Shown: positions 35,567-46,520 of the stretch, piece after piece
How the letters are laid out: every line of letters starts with the position of its first letter
Numbering within the stretch: the first letter of the stretch is position 1
From: Odobenus rosmarus divergens
Taxonomy: Eukaryota > Chordata > Mammalia > Carnivora > Odobenidae
NCBI RefSeq assembly: GCF_000321225.1
Contig: NW_004450583.1
Location: 1,485,074-1,549,073 of the forward strand
Reading direction: 5' to 3'
DNA: 64,000 nucleotides
Notes under the pieces: generated by a model
Told to the model about the DNA's origin: nothing
What the model saw: the letters and a program-made list of their open reading frames with translations, nothing else
The model's database searches: none
Translations under genes and position numbers: made by a program

Positions 35567-36259
35567 TCAGTAGAGACCAACTGTGAAATGACTTTAATGT
35601 TGGAATTAACACACAATTTTAAAATAATTATTTTAACTGTACTCTAAGATGTAAAAGGAAATTTGCTCATATGAATGAACAATTAGAAAATCTCAACAGA
35701 GAAATAGAAGCTTTAAAAACTGGAAATTCTAGAAATGAGAAATACAATCTCTGAAATAAAAAATTCAATAGGTGCTCTTTCAACAGTTTAGAGACGACAG
35801 GAGAACCAGCCAATTTGAATACAGAGCTACAGAGATTACAAGTGTGAAGAACAAAGAAAAAAAAAAAGACTGAAACAGAATGAATAGAGCTTCTGTAACC
35901 TGTGGGACAATATCAAAGGGCTTAATGTGTATGTAATTGGAGTCCCAGAAGGAAAGGAGAGAGAGAATGGGGCAGGAGAAATATTTGATGAAATAAGGAC
36001 TGAAAGTTTTCTAATTCTGATCAGAGACGTGAAGTTGTAGATTGAGGACATTCCATGAGCCACAAACAGAATAAATACAAAGAAAACCAAAACTAAACAG
36101 ATTATAATCAGACTACCAAACCAAAAGATAAAAGGAAGGTATTAAAAGTTGCTAGAGCAAAGTAGCACATTACATACAAAGGGAAAATCATATGAACAAT
36201 TATTATCAAAAACAGTGTTGGTCAAAAGTGAGTGGAACAACATCTTTAAGGTGCTGAAA

Positions 36260-36359
36260 GTGGGGGTGTCTGGTTGGCTCAGTAGAGCATGCAATTCTTG
36301 ATCTTGGGGTTATAAATTCAAGTTCTGCATTAACAATGGAGATTACATAAAAATAAAAT
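36260..36359 (+). mobile_element. Short, old CAN-SINE
   Basis: GGGTGTCTGGTTGGCTCAGT head, TTGATCTTGGGGTTATAAAT and an AAAATAAAATCTTT tail, about 100 bp, lacking the CT-rich body. The flanking word CTTTAAGGTGCTGAAA (36244-36259) recurs as CTTTAAAGTGCTGAAA (36360-36375). It interrupts the L1 ORF1 relic. Confidence 0.92.
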
Positions 36360-36547
36360 CTTTAAAGTGCTGAAATAAATCTACCAACCCAGAATTCTAT
36401 ACCCAGCAAAATTTTTCTTCAAGGATGAAAGTAAAATAAAGACATTTTCATATAGATAAAAATAACACACCATGTGATTCTGTTTGTATAAAGTCAGTGG
36501 AAATAGAAGTCAGGTTACCCTTGGAGGGGATTGGTATTGCAAGAAGA

Positions 36548-36760
36548 GAGTATTTCAACATAACAAACCACCCCACAAATTAATAGCTTAAAAATAATAG
36601 CAGTTTTATTTTCTCACAGTTCTGTAGTCAAGGCTAGAGACTCAGCTGGGCAGTTGTTCCCCTGGCCTTGACAGTGATCACTAGTGTGGCTGCATTAGGT
36701 AGGTGTTGGCTGCAGGCTGGACTCATTAGGGATGGCTAGAACCTTCTCTGTCTCTCCATT
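36548..36760 (+). repeat. Old dispersed repeat, class uncertain
   Basis: AACAAACCACCCCACAAATT, TTTTATTTTCTCACAGTTCT, CAGCTGGGCAGTTGTTCCCC. Related in style to 32958-33345. It appears inserted into the 3' part of the HAL1-like element. Confidence 0.45.
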
Positions 36761-36845
36761 TAGTCTGTCAGTCCTTGAGGATCAGGCTTCCAATTTATAC
36801 ACTTTTCTGTATAGGTGTTATACCTCAATAAAAAGTCTTCTTTCA

Positions 36846-37042
36846 GGGGTGCCTGGGTGGCTCAGTCGTTAAGCGTCTGCCTTCGGCTCAGGTCATGATC
36901 CCGGGGTCCTGGGATCGAGCCCCGCATCGGGCTCCCTGCTCAGCGGGAAGCCTGCTTCTCCCTCTCCCACTCCCCCTGCTTGTGTTTCCTTTCTCGCTGT
37001 GTCTCTCTCTGTCAAATAAATAAATAATCTTTAAAAAAAAAC
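36846..37042 (+). mobile_element. CAN-SINE, young subtype
   Basis: Full-length element with an exact 16-bp target duplication AAAAAGTCTTCTTTCA at 36830-36845 and 37043-37058, inserted at the L1 tail. Confidence 0.98.
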
Positions 37043-37312
37043 AAAAAGTCTTCTTTCAAAGGGGTTGCAAACAATAGAGAACCTATTTTTTTAAAGAATA
37101 ATGTAGCAAAAATAGAGACTACAAGATGTTCCAGAAAATATAAGTACTTCTATATGACTAGTATAGAGTTTTTGTAAGGAAAATGAATAGATGATAAAGC
37201 GAAAGAAAAAGAAAGGGAGAACTTAGGGTTAGATTGCACTGAGATTTTGGGAATCCTTTATTAAGGAGTTGGGTCTGATTTGAAAGGATGTAGGAAGTTA
37301 TTAAAGGGTTTT

Positions 37313-37503
37313 TTTTTAAAGATTTTATTTATTTATTTGACAGAAACACAGCGAAAGAGGGAACACAAGCAGAGGGAGTGGGAGAGGGAGAAGCGGGCTT
37401 CCCGCAGAGCAGGAAGCCTGATGCGGGGCTCGATCCCAGGACCCTGGGATCATGACCTGAGCTGAAGGCAGACGCTTAACCATCTGAGCCACCCAGGCGC
37501 CCC
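37313..37503 (-). mobile_element. CAN-SINE, young subtype
   Basis: Full-length antisense element. TATTAAAGGGTTTT occurs at 37299-37312 and 37504-37517. Confidence 0.97.
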
Positions 37504-37689
37504 TATTAAAGGGTTTTGAGCAGAGAAATAATATGATCCAAAACAGTAGTTTAGGAGATACAGTTCCATGCTAGTATATAAAATCACCTGGAAGAAGCAG
37601 AGTTTATAATCAAGCACACCTATTTGGAAGCAAAAACTTGGATATGCACCAGGAGGGATTTGAATTAGAATGGTGAAAAGCTAATAGAA

Positions 37690-38330
37690 AAGAATTTATT
37701 TAACCCACGTATAGGAATTGAGGGCCTAATGTATTCTAGGCACTAGTAATATACTATATATATGGTGGTTTCTACCTACATGGAACTCAAAATATATGAA
37801 ATAGAGATGTGTAAAGAAATAATCACAATTTGTGGTAGTAAGAGCTGTAGTAGATGAATGCTTAAAGTGTTATAAAGACCTAAGAAGAAGAAACAATTAA
37901 TTGCTTGGAGGAGTCTAAGAAGTGCTTTATACAAGATTTTACATTAGATGGTTAGTTGAGGCTTGACAAGCAAAGACCCCCCCCCAAAAAAATCTACACA
38001 AAAGAAACAATGTATGCCAAAGCATAGGCAAAGAAGAGTCAAGCATCATGCACAGGGGGCATATTTCATATGCCTTCAGTGCAAGCTAAGTATAGGTACA
38101 AGAAGCTAGAAAGATAAAGATCGTATTACTAAAGACAAAAACACATCATGAAAGAAGGTTTAATAGGATTTAGTGACTATGTAAGAAGACAAAAGTGATC
38201 CAAAGATTTTGAATTTAAGTGGGACTGGAAAGATGATAATACAAAGAAATAGGAACTCAGTATTAAGAACTACATAGTGTATAGATAGTTTTCATCTGAG
38301 TGGACATAAAATATCTAGGAGGTCTTTTTT
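37690..38330 (+). repeat. Ancient interspersed repeat (same type as 5185-5680)
   Basis: Segments TTGAGGGCCTAATGTATTCT, AGGCTTGACAAGCAAAGACC and CCAAAGCATAGGCAAAGAAG fit the old repeat. The block at 37225-37312 plus 37518-37600 (TTAAAGGGTTTTGAGCAGAG) may be another piece. A C9A7 run is at 37977-37992. Confidence 0.4.
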
Positions 38331-38339
38331 AAGTATGTG

Positions 38340-38880
38340 TGCAGAATAACAGTAAATCAATGAAAGTCTGAATATCAAATACATAGGTTCTTACAACCAA
38401 CAACCTAGAGTTGATTATTGTGCCAGTTGACCATTGGAATAATTACAAACTGTAAAAGAAAAGAAAAATTACCTGAATAAATGTTTTTCTTAACTCAGAA
38501 GAAAAAGAAATCTTTAAATACATATAGGATAACTGTAAAAGAAACAGAATTGCTGTGAATGTTCCAAAGGTTTGGTTTTAAATAATCAAATTAATTCCTC
38601 TTTCATTTGTTTTAAAATACTGTTGTTTCAAGAACCACCAATTATCAGCTAATGCTGGAAGTCTGTAATTATGTGTTAATATATGACAAGACTGGCAGCC
38701 TCCACAGAAGACTGGCACTTAGCAGAATGCTTAAAGCTGCTATTGGTCCAGTGAATATGTAGCTCAGAAATTTTCCTAGAAAGTAACCTCTGTTGTTCAA
38801 ATTACATATCCATTTATGGAGAAAAAAATCCACTTAGTAGAGGCAGCATTACCTGAATCATTATAGAGTAATTGATTAAA
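38340..38880. other. Intron interior, nothing recognised
   Basis: AT-rich noncoding DNA. Some short runs such as CTAATGCTGGAAGTCTGTAA are of mixed composition, but no repeat or gene is identified. Confidence 0.5.
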
Positions 38881-38889
38881 AATCCAAAT

Positions 38890-39075
38890 CAAACTTTGAT
38901 ACTGTGGATCCAGTTGAATGGTTGCTTGGGGCCTGGAGGGCAGGAAGAGGTGGGGGTTTACTAATAAGCACAAAGAAATTTTTAGAATTATTTATTCAAA
39001 TTTTTCAAAATGTACACTTTAAATATGTACTGTTTATTGTATGTCAGTCATACCTCAATAAAGCTATTAGTAAAA
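38890..39075 (+). mobile_element. Old L1 3'-end relic
   Basis: AATGGTTGCTTGGGGCCTGG, AAATGTACACTTTAAATATG and TCATACCTCAATAAAGCTAT match the general layout of L1 3' ends. Confidence 0.5.
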
Positions 39076-39160
39076 GAACTTAATTTAACTTTAGAATAGT
39101 CAGATATAATATTTTTTTAGTCCTGCACCATTATCCATATAAAAAAGTTAGCCATTTTTA

Positions 39161-39332
39161 TTTTTTTTAAGATTTTATTTATTTATTTGACAGAGAGCAC
39201 AAGCAGGGGGAGAGGGAGAAGCAGGCTCCCCGCTAAGCAGGGAGCCCAACACGGGCCTTGATCCCAGGACCTTGGGATCATGACCTGAGCCAAAAGCAGC
39301 CACTTAACTGACTGAGCCACCCAGGTGCCCCC
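39161..39332 (-). mobile_element. CAN-SINE (first of three antisense copies)
   Basis: Antisense element with an exact 17-bp target duplication AAAGTTAGCCATTTTTA at 39144-39160 and 39333-39349. Confidence 0.98.
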
Positions 39333-39549
39333 AAAGTTAGCCATTTTTAAATATATATACACAACTTGAAGAAATCTAGGCTACCTGAGTTATGATGAAT
39401 TGAGTGTAGTGATTTTTAACTAGAGTCTTAAAATAATATACTTTATAAAGCTGTACATTTGTATATATATGTTTGTGAACCTATGCTGATTCTGGTGATA
39501 ATTTTTCTTGAGAGTTGGTATCTTTGGGATGGATGTTAAACTGGCTTTT

Positions 39550-39735
39550 TTTTTTTTTAAGATTTTATCTATTTATTTGAGAGAGAGAGCACGAGCAGGG
39601 GGAGGGGCAGAGGGAGAGGAAGAAGCAGGCTCTCCACTGAGCAGGGAGCCTGATGTGGGGCTCCATCCCAGGACCCCCAGATCATGACCTAAGCCAAGAC
39701 AGACACTTAACCAACTGAGCCACCCAGGCGCCCCA
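39550..39735 (-). mobile_element. CAN-SINE (second of three antisense copies)
   Basis: Target word TTAAACTGGCTTTT (39536-39549) recurs with one change at 39736-39749. Confidence 0.97.
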
Positions 39736-39966
39736 TTAAACTGACTTTTAAGCAGCTTTTAGAATACATCAATATCACATTAGTTTGAATATTTTTTCCT
39801 TGTGAGAGATGCAGAATGATCAGTGTTTCAGGTGCCCCAGATCATAATAAACACTTTTAATAAAACTTTCTCCTAACCTTTGTACACTTTTGCTTTATTA
39901 ATGAGCTTTCCTTTTAGAATCAGACTATAAATGGCTCTCTGACAATGTCATCCTGGCTATGACTTT

Positions 39967-40158
39967 TTTTTTTTAAGATTTTATTAATTTTTTGACAGAG
40001 AGAGACAGCGAGAGAGGGAACACAAACAGGGGGAGTGGGAGGGGGAGAAGCAGACTCCCTGCGGAGCAGGGAGCCCGATGTGGGGCTCGATCCCAGGACC
40101 CTGGGATCATGACCTGAGCTGAAGGCAGACACCTAACGACTGAGCCACCCAGGTGCCC
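39967..40158 (-). mobile_element. CAN-SINE (third of three antisense copies)
   Basis: Exact 15-bp target duplication CCTGGCTATGACTTT at 39952-39966 and 40159-40173. Confidence 0.98.
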
Positions 40159-40179
40159 CCTGGCTATGACTTTAATAAA

Positions 40180-41300
40180 GAAGTTCAAATTGGGATATGT
40201 GATATAAGAGAATCTTTCAAAAGAATATGCTGTTTGATGCTTGGAGTGTGGTCAGTCAGATGCCCTTATAATATTGCTAGACTATAAATAGTGAAAGTAT
40301 TTATACCCTTTTATACCGTAACTTCAGTTCATGGAATTTAAATAACTAAAAATATGGGAACAACTACATGTGAAAAATATTTGTGTCATTTTTACATATA
40401 ATAGTAAAAATTAAAAGGAACTTTAATGTAATGGGTAAACTATGTTATTTATTGATACTACCATTAATAATGCAGCAGTTTGAGACTACATGTATGTTAG
40501 ATGAAAAGTAAACCAAAACAATGGGTTCATTCATTTTGTGAAACTTCATTAACTTAAAATTTGTGGACTTTCATGTAACTATAAAAAAATCAGAATATAA
40601 AATTACCATTACCATCACAATAGCAAGAGTGATTACGATAGGGGGTAAGAGGATAAATACTATGTGTTTTCCATATCTTATTTTTATTTTATTTTTTTAA
40701 ATTATTAGTTATTTCTAAAGGAACATATTCCTTTTAATTAACAAATTTAGCTACCCTAAAGTAACATAGACAACTAGTGGCTGAAGCTCTGGGGTTTCAT
40801 TAGTACAGTGATGACTTAATTAACAAATCCTCTATGAACAAAACCTCTTTCCCAAGACTGGCCTTGGTGCAGCAGGCATGAGGGAAGGATCAATTTTCTC
40901 TGAGCTAGATTGGTGGCAGCAGGGACTAATGAGGCAGGGCCTTGAAAGTGGCTCTCTCTCAGATCTAACTCCTCAGGGGTTGGCTAGAAGTGATGCTGAG
41001 GGCACTGCTGCACTCCCGGGACCTACACAGCCTGGTTACCCAGGTGTTGAAAAAACGATTTCTGTGCCAGGACCATATGTGGCTTTTAAGAGACTCCACA
41101 GGACTCTTGCTTTAGGCAGAGCATTCCTAGTGTGGAATGAGTAGGCTAGAAAATAGCAAAGAAGGAATCCCATGTGCTAGGGTGCTTCCACTTGTCTTCT
41201 GTGTGCTCACTGTGCTGCTTTTTTCAATTCTCTGGGCTTCATTTTATTCACCGTAAAATGAAAGGACTAGAAAATCTCTAATATAACTTGCGGTTCTAAT
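40180..41300. other. Intron interior, nothing firmly recognised
   Basis: Contains a less AT-rich patch at 40850-41210 with an 88-codon plus-strand open frame (MREGSIFSELDWWQQG...). That frame has no recognisable domain or splice context, and I do not call it a gene. A short MIR-like hint lies at 41225-41300. Confidence 0.5.
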
Positions 41301-41317
41301 GGACTATGTATCTAGAT

Positions 41318-41543
41318 CAGGAGTCAGTGAGCTTTTCTGTAAAGGGCCAAACAGTAAAATTCTCAGCTTTGCAGCACAGACAGTCTCAGTCACAACTGTT
41401 CAACTCTGTTTTTGTAGCGTGAAAGCAACCATATGTAACAATATACATAAACAAATGGGTGTAGCTGTGTTCCAATAAAACTTTATTTACAAAAATAGGC
41501 ACTAGCCAGATTCAGCCCCCAGGCCACAGTTGGACATCCCCTG
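41318..41543 (+). mobile_element. hAT-like DNA transposon with 8-bp target duplication
   Basis: Ends CAGGAGTCAGTGAGC and CATCCCCTG fit hAT-Charlie-type terminal repeats. ATCTAGAT (41310-41317) and GTCTAGAT (41544-41551) form a 7-of-8 target duplication. Internal AATAAAACTTTATTTACAAA is characteristic of the family. Confidence 0.8.
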
Positions 41544-41676
41544 GTCTAGATATTAAAATAATGAAAATGTAATTAAAAGAATTTTGGGGGGATAGGATGT
41601 AAACCTTATTTCTCTGGCACCATTCTTTCCTTCATCTTTCTTTTAAGGATTAGTCAAATATAAAATGGTATTTCAC

Positions 41677-41870
41677 GGGGCACCTGGGTGGCTCAGTCAT
41701 TAAGCGTCTGCCTTCGGCTCAGGTCACGATCCCAGGGTCCTGGGATCAAGCCCCACATCGGGCTCCCTGCTCTGCAGGAAGCCTGCTTCTCCCTCACCCA
41801 CTCCCCCTGCTTGCGTTCCTTCTCCCTCTGTGTCTCTCTCTGTCAAATAAATAAATAAAATCTTTTAAAA
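41677..41870 (+). mobile_element. CAN-SINE, young subtype
   Basis: Full-length. AAATGGTATTTCAC (41663-41676) recurs as AAATGATATTTCAC (41871-41884). Confidence 0.97.
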
Positions 41871-42134
41871 AAATGATATTTCACTATCAGGGTTTAACAC
41901 CATGGGAAAAGGATAAAAATATCCTATCACCAAACGGTTGTATTAAATTCTCTGCAATTGAGGACTCTGAGCTTTCTCGATTAAGGAAGAATAATGGTGT
42001 CTACAACACTTAATAATTCTTTTTAAGTCCTCAAAATTGTTTGAGCCTAGTAGGACCAAAGTTCAATGCCTTTTAATTTTGTTTCTGATAAAATTGGCTA
42101 AATCATGTCTTTCATGATAATGTGAGCTGCAGAC

Positions 42135-42137
<3 letters not shown>

Positions 42138-42171
<34 letters not shown>
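42138..42171. repeat. (TG)17 microsatellite
   Basis: Uninterrupted 34-bp TG tract. Likely polymorphic and capable of Z-DNA. Confidence 0.97.
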
Positions 42172-42172
<1 letters not shown>

Positions 42173-42671
42173 CTGCCATGCTAGGCAGACTTCAGATCTC
42201 CCTCTGTCTCAGGTTGGGTTTATATCTTGGTCTTAAGTTACCAGGATTCTAATGTGGAAATCAGTCTGTCTTCACTTTGGAGACCTTTGTTAGTTCTCCC
42301 ACCTCAGGCCTTAGCTAATCTACTTTGTCTAGTGCATTTATATCAAACTTTACTTCTGTTTGCTGTAACAACAAAGCAACTGTGGGCTGGGATAATTAAT
42401 TCAGGCCTATTATTACATGAAGGGATCAGCACAGTGACACTTTATCTGCCTAGAGAAATCTAAAATATTCTTGTTTGCCAGCTTGCTTTCATCTCAGCAC
42501 TGTTTGGGATCTTCACTTTTTAAGCTGCAGAGCATTAATTCCTTACTGGCCTATCCCACTAAACACAGCTGTAAGCCCAGCAGAACTGACATACTCTTGT
42601 ACTTACAGCTTATCCAGAGTAAGCAGGTCTACCATCTCAGTATGGTGACAACTATAACCCCTACTGTAATG

Positions 42672-43125
42672 CAGCAGTTTTCAAAGTATGGACCCATTAG
42701 AGGTCTCTGAGACTCCTTCAAATTGTCTCTTCCATGAAGTCAAAGCTATTTCACAATAATACTAAGATATTATTTGCTTTTTTGACTCTCAATTTCAGTA
42801 GAGTTTTCTAGAGACTACATAATGTGTGATATAGCAACAAACTGAATACTAAGACAGATATGAAAACCCAGCTGTCTTTTATTAAACCAGACATTAAAGA
42901 GATCAGTAAAAATATAAATGTCACTCTTTTCTCATTTTTGTTTGGAATATTTTGTTATTTTTCATACAAATATGTTGAAATGTAACTGGTTTACTAATAC
43001 ATCTTTTAAAATTTCTAATACAGTAAATATTGATAAATATAACAACATAAACAAAAGCTATTTGAGGTTCTCAATTTTTAGGAGTATAAGAAGAGTCCTA
43101 GAACCAAAAAATTTGAGAACACCTA
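42672..43125 (+). mobile_element. hAT-like DNA transposon, about 454 bp
   Basis: Left end CAGCAGTTTTCAAAGTATGG and right end (reverse complement) TAGGTGTTCTCAAATTTT are terminal inverted repeats. CTGTAATG (42664-42671) and CTCTAATG (43126-43133) are a 7-of-8 target duplication. Internal AAACCAGACATTAAAGAGAT is typical of a common old family. Family name not asserted. Confidence 0.82.
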
Positions 43126-43639
43126 CTCTAATGTAATACTTTTAGCTATAATGCTCTGATCTCATGATTACCAATACCATCCTCAACCTAGGACCATAAA
43201 TAAAATATCCACTGAAATTCCCCCATCAGAGATAGCAAAAATTAACAATTTAGTGATTATCCTTTAAGACACCTTTCTACTAAGGTCTTCCATGCACACA
43301 TTACATAATTTTACATATATAGGATCATACTGTACTTTTCCAAACTTTATCTCATGAGACACTTCCATTTAATTAATAAGTCTCTGAATTCTTACAAAAA
43401 CTTAAGGTCTTAAAAAGGGAATAGACATCATCTTATCATATTCCAAAATCAATTCAGGAATCTTCTTTAAATTACTCAGTACCTAGTAGATCTATTCATT
43501 TCAGTTTTATAAACCCCAAAATGTTAAAAAGTTTTTTCTTCTGTTGAACAGAATTTATTTTATCATTTCTGTTCACTGGTCCTAATTCCACTTTCAGGAA
43601 CTGTGTAGAATATATCTTACCCATCTTGGCAGTGCTGCA

Positions 43640-44335
43640 TTCTGGATATTTTCTTCTGATCTGTCTTCCAGTTCACTAATTCTTTTCTAGGCTGTGTCTA
43701 AGTTTCTGTTGAATTTATCCACCAAATTCATATTTTCAATTTCCATTTAAACCTATTGATTCTTAACTTCAATTTTTTTATACTTTATAGTCCTCTGCTG
43801 AAGTTCAGTAAGCATAGTTATTTCAAAGTTTCTGTTTGATAAGTTCAATATCTGGAACTATTTGGGACTACTTTCTATTATATAATTTCTGCTGGTTTTA
43901 ATTTTCTACCTTGCCTCCTTATTTACTATTTATTTACTATTCATTTTTTACTGTGAGCAAGACAGTGTATTTGGAAAATTCTTTGCAGAAATAATGTGAG
44001 ACATAGGATGATTCATGTTTGCTTTTGGCAGTTACAGAAATACTGGCACACTAGAATCATCTTGATCTAAGTTTAGGAATTCAGAATTGGAAAGTAAGCT
44101 GTTGTCCATTGCCTAGGCCTGTCTACTTCCTGTTTACCCTTAATCGTAGGTGCAGCCCTTTGGGTTTCCTTGCATAAAGAGGTTTTACCAGGGCCACTTC
44201 TCTTGACAGGCTCTAGATTCCAAATTTTGTCTTCCTAGCAGTCTCAAACACCAGACTCCTCACTGGGCCCTGTCATCCTTAAGATTCCATTCTGGTAATT
44301 CTTCACTCTTTTATTAGGTCTTCAATGCCTTCAAG
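43640..44335 (-). mobile_element. Ancient L1 5'/ORF1-region relic
   Basis: Antisense segments TTCCAGTTCACTAATTCTTT, AAGTTCAATATCTGGAACTA and TTTTTACTGTGAGCAAGACA resemble the 5' part of old L1 elements. It probably continues to about 44640 past the SINE. Confidence 0.5.
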
Positions 44336-44340
44336 CACTT

Positions 44341-44538
44341 TTTTTTTTTTAAGATTTTATTTATTTATTTGACAGAGAGAGACACAGCGAGAAAGGGAAC
44401 ACAAGCAGGCGGAGTGGGAGAGGGAGGAGCAGGCTTCCCATGGAGCAGGGAGCCCAATGCGGGGCTTGATCCCAGGACCCTGGGATCATGACCTGAGCCG
44501 AAGGCAGACGCTTAATGACTGAGCCACCCAGGCGCCCC
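44341..44538 (-). mobile_element. CAN-SINE, young subtype
   Basis: Full-length antisense element. TTCAAGCAC-TTTTT at 44330 recurs as TTCAAGCACATTTTT at 44539. Confidence 0.96.
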
Positions 44539-44897
44539 TTCAAGCACATTTTTAAAAATACATTTTATCCAGATGTTCTAATTGTTCTTGAGACAGTTGG
44601 TCTAAATTATGTAGTCTGCCATTATCAAAAGCTCCTAGAACTTACTTAAATTAATATTAATACTTCTCTGGACTTCTGGGATACTTAGGAAACAGGGTCA
44701 GGATGTCTTATCAGGACATCCTCAGATACACATCTGTACCACATTCATCCAGGTAGTTTTTAAGAGCACTTCTTGAATGTTCAGTCTGATTTTATACTTG
44801 GTTCAGACAAAGGGAAGGCATTATTCAAATAAGCAGTTACTCTATAGCCTTCATCTCATAATTTTGAATTCTCTTTGCATTAAAAGTCATAGTGCTG

Positions 44898-45090
44898 GGG
44901 CGCCTGGATGGCTCAGTCGTTAAGCATCTGTCTTCAGCTCGGGTCATGATCCCAGAGTCCTGGGATCAAGCCCCACATTGGGCTCCCCACTCAGCGGGAA
45001 GCCTGCTTCTCCCTCTCCCACTCCCCCTGCTTGTGTTCCCTCTCTCACTGCGTCTCTCTCTGTCAAATAAATAAATAAAATCTTTAAAAA
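44898..45090 (+). mobile_element. CAN-SINE, young subtype
   Basis: Full-length. AAAAGTCATAGTGCTG (44882-44897) recurs with two C/T changes at 45091-45106. Confidence 0.97.
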
Positions 45091-45119
45091 AAAAGTTATA
45101 GTGTTGCCTTTTTTATATG

Positions 45120-45540
45120 TTTATTAACTGGATTAGGCTCAGGTAGTAGCCTAACAAATAACCTTCAAAATCTGAATGACTTTCAATAATAGATATTTAT
45201 TTTTCTGTTACATTCTTGTTCTACACTTGGTTAGCTGAGGCACTACTCCATGGTGTATTTATTCTAGGACCAAAACTGAGGGACAGCCCCAATCCAGAAC
45301 ATGCTACTTGTACTAAAGATGGGGAAATGAAAGAACTACATAGTAGTTATAGCTCTTGCATCATTTCCCTTCACATTTCATTAGCAGAAGTAAATCATAT
45401 GGCCAAGCCTGATATTGATCAGATAGGAAGTATAAATTTAACAGATTATAGTTCTCTCCTCAGGGATAAGCCCAGTAAGGGGGGGACAGTGAATACAATG
45501 TACATTGGCTCCATTTTCATTCACGGGTTTGATTCTAGTC
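45120..45540. repeat. Possible old dispersed repeat
   Basis: TAGCCTAACAAATAACCTTC and TAGATATTTATTTTTCTGTT are reminiscent of the repeat type at 36548-36760. A 168-codon open frame (45216-45722) runs through this and into the next SINE. It is not a gene. Confidence 0.35.
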
Positions 45541-45562
45541 TTGTTTTAAAACTAATGCTGAG

Positions 45563-45683
45563 GGGCGCCTGGATGGCTCAGATGGTTAAGCATCTGCCTT
45601 CGGCTCAGGTCATGATCCCAGGGTCCTGGGATCGAGGCCCGCATCGGGCTCCCTGCTCCTTGGGAGCCTGCTTCTCCCTCTGC

Positions 45684-45716
<33 letters not shown>

Positions 45717-45749
45717 GAATAAATAAATAAAATCTTTAAAAAAAAAAAA
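45563..45749 (+). mobile_element. CAN-SINE with CT-repeat body
   Basis: Exact 15-bp target duplication AAAACTAATGCTGAG at 45548-45562 and 45750-45764. The body has a (TC)n expansion, and the tail reads CATGAATAAATAAATAAAAT. Confidence 0.98.
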
Positions 45750-45779
45750 AAAACTAATGCTGAGAATGAAAGGTCTTGT

Positions 45780-46520
45780 TGTAATTTAGAATTTAAACCA
45801 ACTGAAAACAAAACATCAGAACAAACTATTGTTTAAACCTTGAATTAAGCTAAAGAATTGGGTTTGTCTTAAAAACCACTCTAGGCTCTTTTTTAAAACA
45901 TTAATTCTGTGTGTGCACAGTTTCTTTCATATGGTATTTCTCTAAATTCCTTTATCCCATCTCTTACCCAACCAGTCATATAGGAATTTGCTCTTTGGGG
46001 AGTTAAATGTTAAATATTGACCTCTAGGTATTACAGAATGGCCCAGTTGTGTTTTCCATTTTGCATTACGCTTTCATGAGCGCTAAATTTTCCATATTAG
46101 CTTTTCTAGGTTTTTTATTTAAACTATTTTGTTGTTTTAACTTTAAATTACATTATTCCCATTTATTTGCAATTCTTCTCTCATCTCCTAATTGTTTTAA
46201 TCGCCCACCCACCAAAGGTACATTTACTGTCTTCTACCCTTTCATTCATTATATATGCCCATAAATTCTAAACTCAGAGTTCTCCCTTAAAATTGTGGTA
46301 CTTTTCTAGCTATTCTCCTATTACTTGTTCAAAACGTTTTTGGAATACATTGGGATTTTCTTCAGTGTTTGAGGTTTTCTAGTGTGTCATTTTCATGGAT
46401 CAGAGCAATTCCTACTATTCTTGTAAGGAGTGTCTTATATGATGATTTTTTTTTCATGAGTAAAGTAACAAGTAATATTAAGCAACATTGAAGATTTTAT
46501 TATTTCTTAACCTAAAATAT
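45780..46520. other. Intron interior, nothing recognised
   Basis: AT-rich noncoding, at the start of a 2.6-kb SINE-free interval. Confidence 0.5.

Larger units (their letters stand above)
35575..36840 (+). mobile_element. ORF1-only L1 relative (HAL1-like)
   Basis: Sense sequence resembling L1 ORF1. A coiled-coil-like part has AAATCTCAACAGAGAAATAG. Next comes ACCTGTGGGACAATATCAAA, GGAGTCCCAGAAGGAAAGG and GTGGAACAACATCTTTAAGG, then after a SINE TTCTATACCCAGCAAAATTT and AATAAAGACATTTTCATA. Within about 40 bp it passes directly to a 3'-end-like sequence (CACCATGTGATTCTGTTTGT) and ends near TATACCTCAATAAAAAGTC at 36822-36840. The absence of ORF2 fits HAL1 elements. The ORF1 frame is broken. Confidence 0.6.

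Noticed and set aside
40878..41144. 88-codon plus-strand open frame with less repetitive composition
   Set aside because: No conserved domain seen and no convincing splice sites in the ADK phase. Left unannotated.
36846..41870. Regularly recurring similar 190-bp blocks as a possible array
   Set aside because: They are independent SINE insertions in both orientations, each with different target duplications. Not CRISPR or satellite.
45216..45722. 168-codon plus-strand open frame
   Set aside because: Its second half is the head and CT body of a CAN-SINE and the first half lies in an old repeat-like stretch. No domain, no splice or promoter context.
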